From NCBI RefSeq assembly GCF_001413925.1, contig NZ_LBMJ01000001.1:62001-126000 (forward strand): DNA of 64,000 nucleotides, written 5' to 3'. The position numbers and the translations under genes are program-made. Position 1 is the stretch's first letter; every line of letters starts with the position of its first letter. Below, piece by piece: positions 43,123 through 52,931 of this stretch. Below the pieces are notes generated by a model that saw nothing but the letters and a program-made list of their open reading frames with translations, was not told the DNA's origin and ran no database searches. This stretch comes from Nonlabens sp. YIK11 (GTDB lineage: Bacteria; Bacteroidota; Bacteroidia; Flavobacteriales; Flavobacteriaceae).

Positions 43123-44076
43123 TTAAAAAATAGCTTTGGCAATGTCATAAATATTATCGCTTTTTCCCATGCTGTAAAAATGCAGCACCGGTACATCGTG
43201 CGCCAGCAACTCGCGGCACTGCTCGACGCAAAACTCCACGCCTACCTGACGTACGTCTTTATTTGTCTTACAGTTTTCTACCGCATCCACTAAATCTTGC
43301 GGGATGTCCAGATGGAACGTTTTAGGAAGCAATTGTAAATGTGCCTTAGTCGCGATAGGCTTGATTCCTGGGATAATAGGTATGGTGATGCCTATGTCGC
43401 GAGCCGCTTTTACAAAGTCAAAATATTTCTGGTTGTCAAAGAACATCTGGGTCACTACGTAATGTGCACCGGCTTCCACTTTATCCTTTAAACGCTTTAA
43501 ATCGGTTTTCATGCTGGGTGATTCCTCATGCTTTTCTGGATAACCAGCCACGCCTATGCAAAAATCCACATCACAGGAAATTTCAATAACATCATGCAAG
43601 TAGTGTCCTTTATTCAAATCATTGATTTGCTTCACCAGATCGATGGCATATTTATGACCTCCATCTGTACTCTCAAAGCGCTTTTCTTCCTTACGGGCAT
43701 CGCCGCGCAGCGCCATGACATTATCAATCTCAAGATATTGACAGTCTACTAGAAGATATTCTGTTTCCTGCTGGGTAAAACCACCACAAAGCAAATGTGG
43801 TACGGTATCTACGTCATATTTATTCTGTATCGCAGCACAAATTCCCAGCGTTCCAGGTCGCATTCTGGTGAGTTTTTTCTCCAGCAAACCGCCTTTTTTC
43901 TCTATGTAGATAAACTCTTCTCGAGAAGTTGTCACATCTATAAATGGCGGCTTGAATTCCATCAAGGGATCGATATTGTTATAGAGTTCCTGTATAGACT
44001 TGCCCTTTACTGGTGGTATGATCTCAAAGCTAAACAGCGCTTGATCTGCTTGTTTGATATGGTCGGTAATCTTCAT
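43123..44076 (-). CDS. metF: Methylenetetrahydrofolate reductase
   Basis: 317 residues. Reduces 5,10-methylene-THF to 5-methyl-THF, the methyl donor for MetH. FAD-binding barrel motifs are visible: FSFEIIPPVKGKS, DVTTSREEF, NVMALRGDARKEE, ICDVDFCIGVAGYPEKH-like segment and VTQMFFDNQKYFDF. It follows metH by 15 bases on the same strand. Within the SAM-riboswitch operon. Confidence 0.95.
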   Translation of the reverse strand: MKITDHIKQADQALFSFEIIPPVKGKSIQELYNNIDPLMEFKPPFIDVTTSREEFIYIEKKGGLLEKKLTRMRPGTLGICAAIQNKYDVDTVPHLLCGGFTQQETEYLLVDCQYLEIDNVMALRGDARKEEKRFESTDGGHKYAIDLVKQINDLNKGHYLHDVIEISCDVDFCIGVAGYPEKHEESPSMKTDLKRLKDKVEAGAHYVVTQMFFDNQKYFDFVKAARDIGITIPIIPGIKPIATKAHLQLLPKTFHLDIPQDLVDAVENCKTNKDVRQVGVEFCVEQCRELLAHDVPVLHFYSMGKSDNIYDIAKAIF

Positions 44077-44091
44077 GTAGTCCTTTGTGTA

Positions 44092-46797
44092 TTAATCCGC
44101 AATATTGGGGTTGAGCCATTTTTCTGCTTTGGCAAGAGAGATTCCTTTCCGCTTAGCATAATCCTCCACTTGGTCTTCTTTGATCTTGCCTAATCCAAAA
44201 TAGCGTGATTCTGGATGCGCGATGTAGTATCCGGAAACGCTTGCTGCTGGCCACATAGCAAGACTTTCTGTAAGCGTTACTCCTATTTTTTCTTCCACTT
44301 GCAACAGTTTCCAGATGGTTTCTTTTTCTAAGTGGTCTGGACAAGCTGGATAACCTGGCGCAGGTCGTATGCCTTTATAGGCTTCTTTGATCAAGTCATT
44401 GTTTTCCAACTGCTCGTCGCTGGCATAACCCCAGAATTCCTTGCGTATTCTTAGGTGCAGATATTCGGCTAGCGCTTCGGCGAGTCGGTCAGCAAGAGCT
44501 TTGAGCATGATGGAATTGTAATCGTCATGATCTTTTTCAAACTGTTTTGCTCTTTCTGGAACACCAAAACCTGTTGTCACGCAAAAAGCCCCAATGTAAT
44601 CCTGTGTTCCAGAAGCTGCCGGTGCGATAAAGTCAGATAGTGCTATTTGAGGCTTTCCAGCGGCTTTTTTAGACTGCTGGCGTAAGGTTCTAAAAATAAA
44701 TTCAGCATCTATTCCCTGTACCTCAATGTCGTCCTGATCGTTGGAATTTGCTGGGAACAAACCGTAGAGCGCTTTGGCATCCAGCCATTTCTCATCAATA
44801 ATCTGCTTCAACATTTCCTGTGCATCTGCGAACAAATCTGTAGCCTGCTCACCCACGACCTGATCTGTCAAAATATCTGGATAACGACCGTGCAAATCCC
44901 AACTACGGAAGAAGGGCGACCAGTCGATATATTCTGAAATTTCTTTGAGGTCCAAGTTTGTCAATTCGTGAACACCCAATTTGTTGGGCTTTACAGCCTG
45001 ATAGGTATCCCAATTTGTGGTCCATTTGTGTTTTCTGGCTTGTTCGATGGTTAAGAAATCTTTCTTTTTGGCTCTACCTAGAAACTCATCACGCAGTTTT
45101 GAGTACTCTTCTTTTTTCGCTTTCGCGAAAGCGAAATAATCCTCATCCTTATCGCCTGTCAATTCTCCAGCGACCGTTACCGCGCGGCTGGCGTCGTTGA
45201 CGTGAACGATCGTGCCATCATATTCTGGGGCAATCTTCACGGCCGTGTGTGCCCTAGAGGTCGTCGCGCCACCTATCATGAGTGGCACATTGAAGTTGCG
45301 GCGCTTCATTTCTTTGGCGATATAGACCATCTCGTCCAGCGATGGCGTTATCAAACCGCTCAGGCCGATGATATCGACTTGATGCTCGATCGCAGCATCC
45401 AGAATTTTCTCTGGCGGCACCATCACACCAAGATCAATAATCTCGTAATTATTGCAGGCTAAAACTACCGAAACGATGTTCTTCCCTATGTCGTGTACGT
45501 CGCCTTTTACGGTGGCCATTAATACCTTTGGCGAACTGGTGCTGGAAAGAAAGTCAGGGTTTTCTTTCAAGTTCTTTTCTTTTTCAGCTTCAATATAGGG
45601 TAACAGATAAGCAACCGCCTTTTTCATAACCCGAGCGCTTTTGACCACTTGTGGCAAGAACATTTTACCACTACCAAACAAGTCACCCACGACATTCATA
45701 CCTGTCATTAAATGACCTTCAATCACCTCGATGGGTGCGCTTGAGGCTTTTCGCGCTTCTTCTACATCTTCAATGATAAAAGCGTCCACTCCTTTTACTA
45801 AAGCTCTGGTGATTCTATCCTGTAATGGCAATTCCCGCCAGCTATTGTCAATAGTGCTCGTGCGTGTGGTTTGCGTAACGTTTTCTGCATAATCCAGTAA
45901 ACGCTCTGTAGCGTCATCACGGCGGTTGAGCAATACATCTTCTACATGATCGAGTAGCTCTTTATCAATATCGTCATAGACTTCTAGCAATGCAGGATTC
46001 ACGATTCCCATATTCATACCAGCCTTGATGGCATGATATAAAAAGGCACTGTGCATCGCTTCTCGTACTTTATCATTCCCACGAAAGCTAAAACTCACAT
46101 TACTCACGCCACCACTGACACTAGCATGTGGCAAGTTTTCACGCACCCATCGAGTCCCTTCAATGAAGTCTAGGGCGTTAAGTTTATGCTCGTCCATTCC
46201 CGTAGCTACCGGAAAGATATTAAGGTCAAAGATGATGTCTTCTGGAGCGAACTTGACCTCGTTAACCAAAATATCATAGCTGCGTTTGGCAATCTCGATG
46301 CGGCGTTCATAGGTGTCTGCTTGACCTACTTCATCAAAAGCCATAACGATCACGGCCGCGCCATAACGCTTGATAGCCTTAGCATGTTTTATAAATTCTT
46401 CTTCGCCTTCTTTTAAGCTTATAGAATTGACAACGCATTTACCTTGTACCACTTGCAATCCAGCCTCAATAATTTCCCATTTGGAACTATCGATCATGAT
46501 AGGCACTCTAGAAATATCAGGTTCTGCAGCGATCAGGTTGAGAAACTTGACCATGGCGGCTTTACCATCGATCAGGCCGTCGTCCATATTGATGTCAATG
46601 ATCTGGGCACCGTTATCCACCTGGTCGCGAGCAACATCTAATGCTTCATCAAACTTCTCTTCCTTAATAAGACGTAAAAATTTCTTGGAACCCGCAACGT
46701 TGGTGCGCTCGCCCACATTGACAAAGTTGCTTTCTGGAGTTATGACTAACGGCTCAAGGCCGCTAAGTTTTAGAGGTCTAAATTCTTTCTTATCCAT
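44092..46797 (-). CDS. metH: Methionine synthase, folate/cobalamin/reactivation part (split MetH)
   Basis: 901 residues holding the last three modules of cobalamin methionine synthase: pterin-binding domain ([16 protein letters not shown], about 26-280), B12-binding region ([12 protein letters not shown] with His ligand; DxHxxG), and the AdoMet reactivation domain ([15 protein letters not shown], about 815). The homocysteine-binding module is a separate upstream gene overlapping by 8 bases. A palindrome copy gives [10 protein letters not shown] in the linker after the cobalamin domain. Confidence 0.96.
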   Translation of the reverse strand: MDKKEFRPLKLSGLEPLVITPESNFVNVGERTNVAGSKKFLRLIKEEKFDEALDVARDQVDNGAQIIDINMDDGLIDGKAAMVKFLNLIAAEPDISRVPIMIDSSKWEIIEAGLQVVQGKCVVNSISLKEGEEEFIKHAKAIKRYGAAVIVMAFDEVGQADTYERRIEIAKRSYDILVNEVKFAPEDIIFDLNIFPVATGMDEHKLNALDFIEGTRWVRENLPHASVSGGVSNVSFSFRGNDKVREAMHSAFLYHAIKAGMNMGIVNPALLEVYDDIDKELLDHVEDVLLNRRDDATERLLDYAENVTQTTRTSTIDNSWRELPLQDRITRALVKGVDAFIIEDVEEARKASSAPIEVIEGHLMTGMNVVGDLFGSGKMFLPQVVKSARVMKKAVAYLLPYIEAEKEKNLKENPDFLSSTSSPKVLMATVKGDVHDIGKNIVSVVLACNNYEIIDLGVMVPPEKILDAAIEHQVDIIGLSGLITPSLDEMVYIAKEMKRRNFNVPLMIGGATTSRAHTAVKIAPEYDGTIVHVNDASRAVTVAGELTGDKDEDYFAFAKAKKEEYSKLRDEFLGRAKKKDFLTIEQARKHKWTTNWDTYQAVKPNKLGVHELTNLDLKEISEYIDWSPFFRSWDLHGRYPDILTDQVVGEQATDLFADAQEMLKQIIDEKWLDAKALYGLFPANSNDQDDIEVQGIDAEFIFRTLRQQSKKAAGKPQIALSDFIAPAASGTQDYIGAFCVTTGFGVPERAKQFEKDHDDYNSIMLKALADRLAEALAEYLHLRIRKEFWGYASDEQLENNDLIKEAYKGIRPAPGYPACPDHLEKETIWKLLQVEEKIGVTLTESLAMWPAASVSGYYIAHPESRYFGLGKIKEDQVEDYAKRKGISLAKAEKWLNPNIAD
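45118..45133. repeat. Dispersed palindrome, copy 18 (inside metH)
   Basis: Exact core with TTCGC/GCGAA flanks; encodes AFAKA in an interdomain linker. Confidence 0.95.
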
Positions 46798-47812
46798 GCG
46801 CCAAAGTTTGTAGGGATGGAATAATTCTAGGCTGATATTCGGCAGCTATTTTTGCAATAGCGGCAATGTGTTCTGGTGTGGTACCACAACAACCACCTAT
46901 GATATTGACCAAAGATTTGTCGAGATATTCTCTAATTTGTGAAGCCATCTGCTCTGGCGACTCATCATATTCTCCAAAGGCGTTAGGTAATCCCGCATTG
47001 GGATATGCACTTATTCCATAACTGGACTTACTAGCTACGGTCTCTAAATAAGGTGTGAGTTGTTTGGCACCCAAGGCGCAATTAAACCCAACAGACAACA
47101 GCGGTATATGCTCAATCGAAATCATAAAAGCCTCGGCTGTCTGACCGCTTAAGGTTCTTCCAGAGGCATCTGTAATCGTACCGCTTACCATGACTGGTAT
47201 ATCAAGCTTAAGTTCTTCCTTTAATTCTTCGATGGCAAAAAGAGCAGCTTTAGCATTGAGTGTGTCAAAAACGGTTTCTACCAACAAAATATCTACGCCA
47301 CCTTTGATCAATCCAGCCGCCTGTTGTTTGTATGCTTTTCGCAACTCTTCAAACGTAATGGCTCGATAGCCAGGATCGTTGACATCTGGCGACATGCTGG
47401 CGGTTTTGTTGGTCGGACCTATGGCGCCCGCAACAAACCTAGGTTTGTGTGGTTCTTTTGCAGTGAAATCGTCGGCTACTTTGCGGGCAATTCGAGCACT
47501 TTCAACATTTAGTTCATCCACCAAAAATTCCATGTGATAATCTGCCATGGCGATCGTCGTTGCACTAAACGTATTGGTCTCTACGATATCTGCTCCAGCC
47601 GCAAAGTATTGGGCATGGACACCAGCAATGGCCTCTGGCTGAGTGATAGACAGCAAATCATTGTTCCCTTTCACATCAGATGCGTAGTCTGCAAAGCGCT
47701 CGCCTCTAAAGTCTTCTTCTGTGAATTTATGCCGTTGCAACATGGTTCCCATGGCACCATCCAGTACGAGGATGCGCTCTTGCAATGCCTTATATAATGT
47801 AGTATTCTTCAA
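46790..47812 (-). CDS. metH: Methionine synthase, homocysteine-binding part (split MetH)
   Basis: 340 residues, zinc-dependent homocysteine methyltransferase module. [14 protein letters not shown] and the zinc cysteines in [13 protein letters not shown] and [14 protein letters not shown] are visible. The start is TTG at 47812. Its stop overlaps the start of the second metH gene, so the two polypeptides are probably made in equal amounts and associate. A SAM aptamer lies 150 bases upstream. Confidence 0.95.
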   Translation of the reverse strand: MKNTTLYKALQERILVLDGAMGTMLQRHKFTEEDFRGERFADYASDVKGNNDLLSITQPEAIAGVHAQYFAAGADIVETNTFSATTIAMADYHMEFLVDELNVESARIARKVADDFTAKEPHKPRFVAGAIGPTNKTASMSPDVNDPGYRAITFEELRKAYKQQAAGLIKGGVDILLVETVFDTLNAKAALFAIEELKEELKLDIPVMVSGTITDASGRTLSGQTAEAFMISIEHIPLLSVGFNCALGAKQLTPYLETVASKSSYGISAYPNAGLPNAFGEYDESPEQMASQIREYLDKSLVNIIGGCCGTTPEHIAAIAKIAAEYQPRIIPSLQTLAHG

Positions 47813-47901
47813 TCTTTGTGTTTATGTGATCATGCCCAGTTGCATAAAAGTTGGATCCATAGCATGAGCTACAGATAAACTTGATGTTTGAGTTGGATAT
47901 C

Positions 47902-47917
47902 GCTTTCGCGAAAGCGA
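47902..47917. repeat. Dispersed palindrome, copy 19 (in the metH leader)
   Basis: Exact core between the SAM aptamer and the metH start, i.e. in the expression platform. It would form a hairpin in the mRNA with no T-run after it. Confidence 0.95.
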
Positions 47918-47961
47918 AAACAAATCAAATATTAAAGAAAGATGTGCGGATAATTTGCTCG

Positions 47962-48062
47962 TTATCTTTCCACGCAATCGCATGGTAGAATGAGGCACCT
48001 TCTACAATCGTAGGGTTGCCAAGGTCTCAACGGGTCTAATCCCTGAACCTTTCTTTATAACT
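47962..48062 (-). promoter_or_regulatory. SAM-I riboswitch (S-box) of the metH-metF operon
   Basis: Minus-strand aptamer. Conserved elements in order: P1 strand GTTAT (48058-48062) pairing with ATAAC (47962-47966), GGTTCAGGGATTAGACCC, GACCTTGGCAACCCT and AAGGTGCC. Known S-box elements control methionine genes in response to S-adenosylmethionine. Downstream no intrinsic terminator is seen, so control may be at translation or by an unseen structure. Confidence 0.88.
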
Positions 48063-48065
48063 CAA

Positions 48066-48258
48066 AATGCAATGAACTGATGCAAATATGGGCTTTGGAA
48101 AGTCAAAAACAAAATTAAAGTGAAAAATAAAATTGATTTTACCTATACTTTAGACTTCGACCTTGTGGCACCAGCCATTTTTTAAACCAGAGCGCCTCCT
48201 TTTGATACTTTTCTAAAACGAATTGATTTCGACAGGCTAAGCCTAACTTAGTAATTCA
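48066..48258. other. Intergenic stretch between the metH riboswitch and ferredoxin gene
   Basis: No gene or clear terminator seen. Holds a TTCGACAGGCTAAG element (48228-48241) related to the repeat at 41849 and, upstream of the aptamer, an A/T-rich stretch that must contain the metH operon promoter (minus-strand TATTTGCATC at 48080-48089 is a weak -7 candidate). Confidence 0.4.
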
Positions 48259-48579
48259 CTATTCTTCAGGAGCCAATTCAATCACCAATCCTTCTAATTC
48301 CTCGGTTATCGGGATCTGGCAGCCTAGTCGGGAATTCTCTTTGACGTTTTGGGCTTCCCAAAGCATGGCTTCTTCATCATCATTGCGTTCACCTAGATCA
48401 TGATCACTGATGATGTAGCACTGGCAAGTGGCACACATGGCCATACCGCCGCAAACGGCTTGTACTGGTAAATCATAAGCCTTGCAGACTTCCATGACGT
48501 TCATGTTCATGTCCGTAGGCGCATCGACCTCGTGGCGCTGGCCATCGCGGTCGATGATGGTCATTTTAATATCAGACAT
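48259..48579 (-). CDS. 2Fe-2S ferredoxin
   Basis: 106 residues, adrenodoxin-like. Cluster ligands Cys43, Cys49, Cys52 and Cys87 are in AVCGGMAMCATCQC and SRLGCQIP. Electron carrier; it overlaps the ferredoxin reductase gene upstream by 8 bases, so the pair works together. Given the sulfur genes around it, electrons could go to sulfite reduction or an oxygenase, but this is inference. Confidence 0.93.
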   Translation of the reverse strand: MSDIKMTIIDRDGQRHEVDAPTDMNMNVMEVCKAYDLPVQAVCGGMAMCATCQCYIISDHDLGERNDDEEAMLWEAQNVKENSRLGCQIPITEELEGLVIELAPEE

Positions 48580-49660
48580 TCTGCTTGTTGCCTATTTTTT
48601 TAACGACTGCTTTTTCGGCTTCCTTGCGCGAACCATCAAATCCATCAATACCACCAACGGTTGTGTATTTCATCACGTAGCGTTTGTCTGGAAAGATGCG
48701 CTGGTAAGCACTTTGACACATTAAAGTGGCCTCGTGAAAACCACAAAGGATCAGTTTCAATTTCCCTGGATATGTATTCACATCACCTATGGCATAGATT
48801 CCAGGAGTGTTGGTTTGGTAATCCAGTGTATTGTCCACCTTGATGGCATTCTTTTCTATTTCAAGTCCCCAATCGGCTATTGGGCCTAGTTTAGGCGCCA
48901 AACCAAATAACGGTATAAAAGCATCGCATTCGATAACTTCCATTCGTTTTGCCTCGTCGTTGTGCTGTAGGAGCACCGATTCGACCTTGCCTTCTCCATT
49001 GATATCTAAGATTTCGGCAGGTGTGACTAATCTTATTTTATCCTGTTGTACCAGTTCCTCTACTTTCTCTACACTATCCAGCGCACCACGGAATTCCTCT
49101 CGTCTATGAACCAGAGTTACTTCGCTAGCGACGTCTGCCAAAAATATAGACCAATCCAAAGCACTATCGCCACCACCGGCAATGACTACTTTTTTGTCGC
49201 GATAAACCTCGGGATCTTTGATCATGTAAGCTAGACCGTTGTCCTCGTAATTTTCGATTCCATCAATGGATGGTTTGCGAGGTTCAAAAGATCCTAAACC
49301 ACCAGCAATGGCGACTACTTTAGCATGGTGCTTAGTTCCTTTACTGGTCGTCACTATAAAGCTACCATCTTCTTGTTTATCAATGGTTTCGGCGCGCTCT
49401 CCCAAAGTAAAACCAGGCTGGAACGGTTCGATTTGCTTCATGAGATTATCCACCAGATCACCAGCTAGAACTTCTGGAAAACCAGGAATATCATAGATGG
49501 GTTTTTTAGGATACAATTCTGTACACTGACCTCCAGGTTGGGCTAGTGCGTCTATGATATGACACTTTAGCTTTAACAATCCTGCTTCAAAAACCGCAAA
49601 AAGACCTGTAGGGCCAGCGCCTATGATTAAAATATCTGTGGTAATCATCTCTTTCTCCAT
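48572..49660 (-). CDS. Ferredoxin--NADP(+) reductase, thioredoxin-reductase-like type
   Basis: 362-residue flavoprotein. FAD site ILIIGAGPTGLFAVFEA, NADP site VVIAGGGDSALDW, and the C-terminal GIYAIGDVNTYPG flavin motif. No CxxC redox pair, which separates it from thioredoxin reductase and fits the ferredoxin reductase group found in Firmicutes, Bacteroidetes and Chlorobi. It starts at 49660, or at the internal Met5. Upstream 147 bases have a weak promoter-like GACCTTTG. Confidence 0.92.
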   Translation of the reverse strand: MEKEMITTDILIIGAGPTGLFAVFEAGLLKLKCHIIDALAQPGGQCTELYPKKPIYDIPGFPEVLAGDLVDNLMKQIEPFQPGFTLGERAETIDKQEDGSFIVTTSKGTKHHAKVVAIAGGLGSFEPRKPSIDGIENYEDNGLAYMIKDPEVYRDKKVVIAGGGDSALDWSIFLADVASEVTLVHRREEFRGALDSVEKVEELVQQDKIRLVTPAEILDINGEGKVESVLLQHNDEAKRMEVIECDAFIPLFGLAPKLGPIADWGLEIEKNAIKVDNTLDYQTNTPGIYAIGDVNTYPGKLKLILCGFHEATLMCQSAYQRIFPDKRYVMKYTTVGGIDGFDGSRKEAEKAVVKKIGNKQNV

Positions 49661-49807
49661 AGCAATAAATTTCCTTTTTAAGGAATTGCAAAGGTCGTTA
49701 CCAAACGGCAGCTAAACAAGTGTTTATGATGATGGTTTTGACAGTGATAAGAATCAAGAAACAGGAAACAAGAGTTTGTAGTAATTGCTTAACTAAGACC
49801 TAATAAA

Positions 49808-51052
49808 TCACTCAATAAACCCAACCGCAGCGGTGTTTCTACTTTGCGGCTCAATCAAAATGAAACGACCTAATTCTTTAGATTGATCGTAGGTTATTGC
49901 TGGAATGGGCTTGCTCAATTTAAGCTGAATCCTTGCAATGTCGTTGAGTTCCAAAATCTCGACTTCCGTGATGTCCTGGCGGAAATCGGTAGACTTTTTG
50001 GAAAGGATGTGTTGCACACGGCAAGTCATGCGCTGCGTTCCATATTGAAGATGGAATTTAGTGCGTGGACGTAGTGGTGTGCTATCCATCCAGCAAATGG
50101 TCGCTTGAATCGTTTTAGTCAGCTCAAAATCTGCTGGCAATTGCGTCATCAAGACATCACCACGATCCACATTGACTTCATCACTCAACGTCACACTGAC
50201 TGAGCTGCCTACTGGAGCCTCATCATACCTATCGCCATTAAAATAAATACCATCAATCGTACTGGTTTTCATTGAAGGCAACACGGTAATCTCGTCACCA
50301 GTGGATAAGTGCGCGCCTTTGATGCGACCCGCAAAACCACGGTAATCATGGTATTCTTCGGTTTTGGGACGTATCACGTTTTGAACTTGTAAAAATCCTT
50401 GCGTGCTTTCTTCCACTGTATCGATCTTGGACAGGATTTCCAAAATGGTACTTCCAGTGTACCAAGGCATTGCACCTGATATATCTACAACATTTTCGCC
50501 TTTGAGCGCACTGACCGGCACAAAATGCACGGTTCGTTTTTCCAAGGGATGTTGATCCAGCAGTGATCTGAATTGTTGTTCCGTTTTCGCGAAAGCGGAC
50601 TCTTCATAATCCACCAGATCCATTTTATTTACCGCAATGATCAAATGGCTGGTCTTCAGCAAATGGTTGATATAAAAGTGGCGGAAGGTCTGCTCCACAA
50701 CGCCTTTTCTAGCATCGATCAATATAATGCTGGCCTTACTGGTACTGGCGCCCGTGATCATGTTGCGCGTGTATTCCACATGACCAGGCGAGTCTGCAAT
50801 GATGTAACTGCGGTCTGGTGTCGAGAAATAAATGTGCGCCACGTCTATGGTTATTCCTTGCTCACGCTCTGCCACAAGACCATCAGTAGCCAGTGATAGG
50901 TCTAGGTAATCGTAGCCTTTCTTCTCACTGCTCTTTTTAATGGCTTCCAGTTTGTCTGTAGGCAGCGATTGCGTGTCGTACAACAAACGGCCTATCAAGG
51001 TGCTTTTCCCATCATCTACGCTACCTGCGGTAGCTATCTTCAATACATCCAT
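49808..51052 (-). CDS. cysN: Sulfate adenylyltransferase subunit 1 (GTPase)
   Basis: 414 residues, EF-Tu-like. GTPase motifs GSVDDGKSTLIGRLLYD, DSPGHVEYTRNM and NKMD, followed by the beta-barrel domains. Drives ATP sulfurylase CysD by GTP hydrolysis. No fused CysC (APS kinase) domain is present, since it ends at about residue 414. A palindrome copy (ESAFAKTEQQ) sits after the NKMDLVDYE helix. It immediately follows cysD. Confidence 0.95.
   Translation of the reverse strand: MDVLKIATAGSVDDGKSTLIGRLLYDTQSLPTDKLEAIKKSSEKKGYDYLDLSLATDGLVAEREQGITIDVAHIYFSTPDRSYIIADSPGHVEYTRNMITGASTSKASIILIDARKGVVEQTFRHFYINHLLKTSHLIIAVNKMDLVDYEESAFAKTEQQFRSLLDQHPLEKRTVHFVPVSALKGENVVDISGAMPWYTGSTILEILSKIDTVEESTQGFLQVQNVIRPKTEEYHDYRGFAGRIKGAHLSTGDEITVLPSMKTSTIDGIYFNGDRYDEAPVGSSVSVTLSDEVNVDRGDVLMTQLPADFELTKTIQATICWMDSTPLRPRTKFHLQYGTQRMTCRVQHILSKKSTDFRQDITEVEILELNDIARIQLKLSKPIPAITYDQSKELGRFILIEPQSRNTAAVGFIE
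50582..50597. repeat. Dispersed palindrome, degenerate copy 20 (inside cysN)
   Basis: One base off the core (C to T at 50584), with CC/GG outer flanks; encodes AFAKT. Confidence 0.8.
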
Positions 51053-51952
51053 TTAAAAATATCCTTGTTGCTTGCGTGTTTCCATGGCAGCCTCGCTGCG
51101 CTTGTCGTCAATACGTGCGCCACGTTCTGAAATGGTACTGCCGCTTATCTCTTCAATAACCGTATCAATATCTATTGCTGTACTTGCGACCGCTGCGGTA
51201 CACGACATGTCGCCTACGGTTCTAAATCGCACCCATCGAATTGCCACCTCTTCATGATCGTCGCGATACACATGAGGTGAATCGCTCCAGATCAAACCGT
51301 CACGCTCAAAAACAGATCGCTCGTGCGCATAATAAATCGATGGTATTTCTATTTTTTCGCTTCTTATATAGTTCCAAACGTCCAGCTCTGTCCAGTTGGA
51401 AATAGGAAAACAACGCACATTCTGACCTAGCTCGATCATACCATTGAGCAAATCAAAAAGTTCAGGTCGCTGGTTTTTTTCATCCCATTCACCAAAATCG
51501 TTGCGTACGGAGAAGATGCGCTCCTTGGCACGTGCCTTTTCCTCGTCACGTCTGGCGCCGCCCATGCAGGCGTCAAACCCATGTTCTTCAATCGCATCCA
51601 GCAACGTTTGTGTCTGCAGTTGATTGCGACTGGAATAACGACCGGTTTCTTCCTTGACGATTCCTGCATCGATATTGTCCTGCACATGAGCCACGATCAG
51701 ATCTAAATCATATTTGGCCACCAATTCATCTCTAAAGTCAATGGTTTCGGGAAAGTTGTGACCAGTATCTACATGCAATAATGGAAACGGAATCCTAGCC
51801 GGAAAAAAGGCCTTTCTGGCAAGATGCAACAGTGTGATACTGTCCTTACCGCCAGAAAACAATAGCACCGGTTTCTCAAACTGCGCGACGACCTCGCGTA
51901 TGATATAAATCGCCTCTGCCTCTAGTGCATTAAGTGGTAAAACTTTAGGCAT
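51053..51952 (-). CDS. cysD: Sulfate adenylyltransferase subunit 2
   Basis: 299 residues from ATG 51952. PP-loop ATP site VLLFSGGKDSITLLHLA, HVDTGHNFPE and the CMGGARRDEEKARAKER region are visible, as in ATP sulfurylase catalytic subunits. A longer reading frame begins at 52054 but would overlap cysH by 110 bases; the start at 51952, 8 bases inside the cysH end, gives the family-typical N-terminus (LNALEAEAIYIIREV). Confidence 0.94.
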   Translation of the reverse strand: MPKVLPLNALEAEAIYIIREVVAQFEKPVLLFSGGKDSITLLHLARKAFFPARIPFPLLHVDTGHNFPETIDFRDELVAKYDLDLIVAHVQDNIDAGIVKEETGRYSSRNQLQTQTLLDAIEEHGFDACMGGARRDEEKARAKERIFSVRNDFGEWDEKNQRPELFDLLNGMIELGQNVRCFPISNWTELDVWNYIRSEKIEIPSIYYAHERSVFERDGLIWSDSPHVYRDDHEEVAIRWVRFRTVGDMSCTAAVASTAIDIDTVIEEISGSTISERGARIDDKRSEAAMETRKQQGYF

Positions 51953-52565
51953 GGAGACCGCATTCACGGTTCGCTTCGACTTTTGTAGGGTCAAAATATC
52001 TGTGCTCATTCTGTAATTGGTATTGTTGCAAGTAATCGTCCAGCTGCGCATCACTGTAGTGATAAAATGGTGCTACCTTCAATATGCCGTCCTTGCTATA
52101 GGACAGTACATCTATGGAGTCCCTAAAACTGGTCTGTCCCGCGCGCAGGTTGGTAAACCAGACATCCGGCCGAAACTGTTCCATAGCTCGCTGGAATGGT
52201 TCTAGTTTGACTTGCTGGGTGAACTCTGCATGTTTTGGATCATCTACGGTAGGCAAGCCCATCACTTCATTTCTATACGCGACGGTTTGTTTTGGTACAA
52301 AGGTGGTCACATCCAGTTTTAAAGTATCGATCACATAAATAGCATGTCTGTAGGTTTGTGGCGTATTGTATCCTGTATCGCACCAGATGACCGGTACAGT
52401 AGCATCTACGTTTGACACGGCGTGCAATATCGCAACCTCGTAGGGTCTAAAGTTGGTAGTAACTACTGGTTTATGCGCCTGTTTTAATATAGTTGCAATG
52501 ATTTCGCTGGGTTCCGCTTTCGCGAAAGCGGAATTATATTCTTGATAATTGCTTTGATCTATCAT
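51945..52565 (-). CDS. cysH: Phosphoadenosine phosphosulfate reductase (CysH)
   Basis: 206 residues from ATG 52565. PP-loop fold with WCDTGYNTPQTY, and the C-terminal ECGLHA containing the catalytic Cys. It lacks the CC..CxxC iron-sulfur cysteines of APS reductases, which points to a PAPS substrate; no APS kinase gene lies in this window. A palindrome copy at 52512-52533 encodes SAFAKAE near the N-terminus. Overlaps the DUF2061 gene by 4 bases (ATGA) and cysD by 8. Confidence 0.88.
   Translation of the reverse strand: MIDQSNYQEYNSAFAKAEPSEIIATILKQAHKPVVTTNFRPYEVAILHAVSNVDATVPVIWCDTGYNTPQTYRHAIYVIDTLKLDVTTFVPKQTVAYRNEVMGLPTVDDPKHAEFTQQVKLEPFQRAMEQFRPDVWFTNLRAGQTSFRDSIDVLSYSKDGILKVAPFYHYSDAQLDDYLQQYQLQNEHRYFDPTKVEANRECGLHA
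52512..52533. repeat. Dispersed palindrome, copy 21 (inside cysH), longest symmetric form
   Basis: A 22-base perfect palindrome whose outer ends are TTCCGC and GCGGAA, showing the CC/GG flank form. Encodes AFAKA. Confidence 0.95.
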
Positions 52566-52837
52566 GGTCGTCTGCCAAATTTTATGCGGTTCCATACGCG
52601 CTCGTGAGCGACATACAGCACCATTTTAGTGATCAATTCTACACCACCGATGGCAAAAGCCGTGCGCACCTGACCTGTCAAGATCCATGAAATCAATATG
52701 GTATCCATCGTCCCAACAACACGCCAGGTGATGGATTTGATCACGCTGCGCATGGTAGAATCCTGCGACATAGCTGCACTAACATCCTGTATTTGTTCTT
52801 GCTTGCGCGAGGTGTATAAAAACTGATCTAAAATCAT
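52562..52837 (-). CDS. DUF2061 small membrane protein
   Basis: 91 residues from ATG 52837. The family core SVIKSITWRVVGTMDTILISWILTGQV and GVELITKMVLYVAHERVWNRI give two membrane helices. First gene ahead of cysH; DUF2061 genes commonly sit with sulfate assimilation or are fused to cysC. Its role is unknown. An in-frame ATG at 52867 would lie upstream of a TTTATTTG promoter-like element, so 52837 is preferred. Confidence 0.75.
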   Translation of the reverse strand: MILDQFLYTSRKQEQIQDVSAAMSQDSTMRSVIKSITWRVVGTMDTILISWILTGQVRTAFAIGGVELITKMVLYVAHERVWNRIKFGRRP

Positions 52838-52876
52838 AAACCGATTTGAGCTACAAATAAACAACATAATGTTTAA

Positions 52877-52897
52877 ACCCTATATAGTTACTAGGGT
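52877..52897. promoter_or_regulatory. Candidate operator ahead of DUF2061-cysHDN
   Basis: Perfect 6-bp inverted repeat ACCCTA-N9-TAGGGT, about 40 bases upstream of the DUF2061 start and close to the Rrf2 gene. A natural target for the adjacent regulator. Confidence 0.5.
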
Positions 52898-52931
52898 AAT
52901 AATGATAGTTTGAGATCGTGGAGCAATCAGT

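Noticed and set aside
47962..48062. Cobalamin riboswitch ahead of the B12-dependent metH
   Set aside because: The conserved elements match the S-box (SAM-I) aptamer, not the cobalamin box.
51953..52054. Longer cysD start at 52054
   Set aside because: It would overlap cysH by 110 bases; the family start is at 51952.
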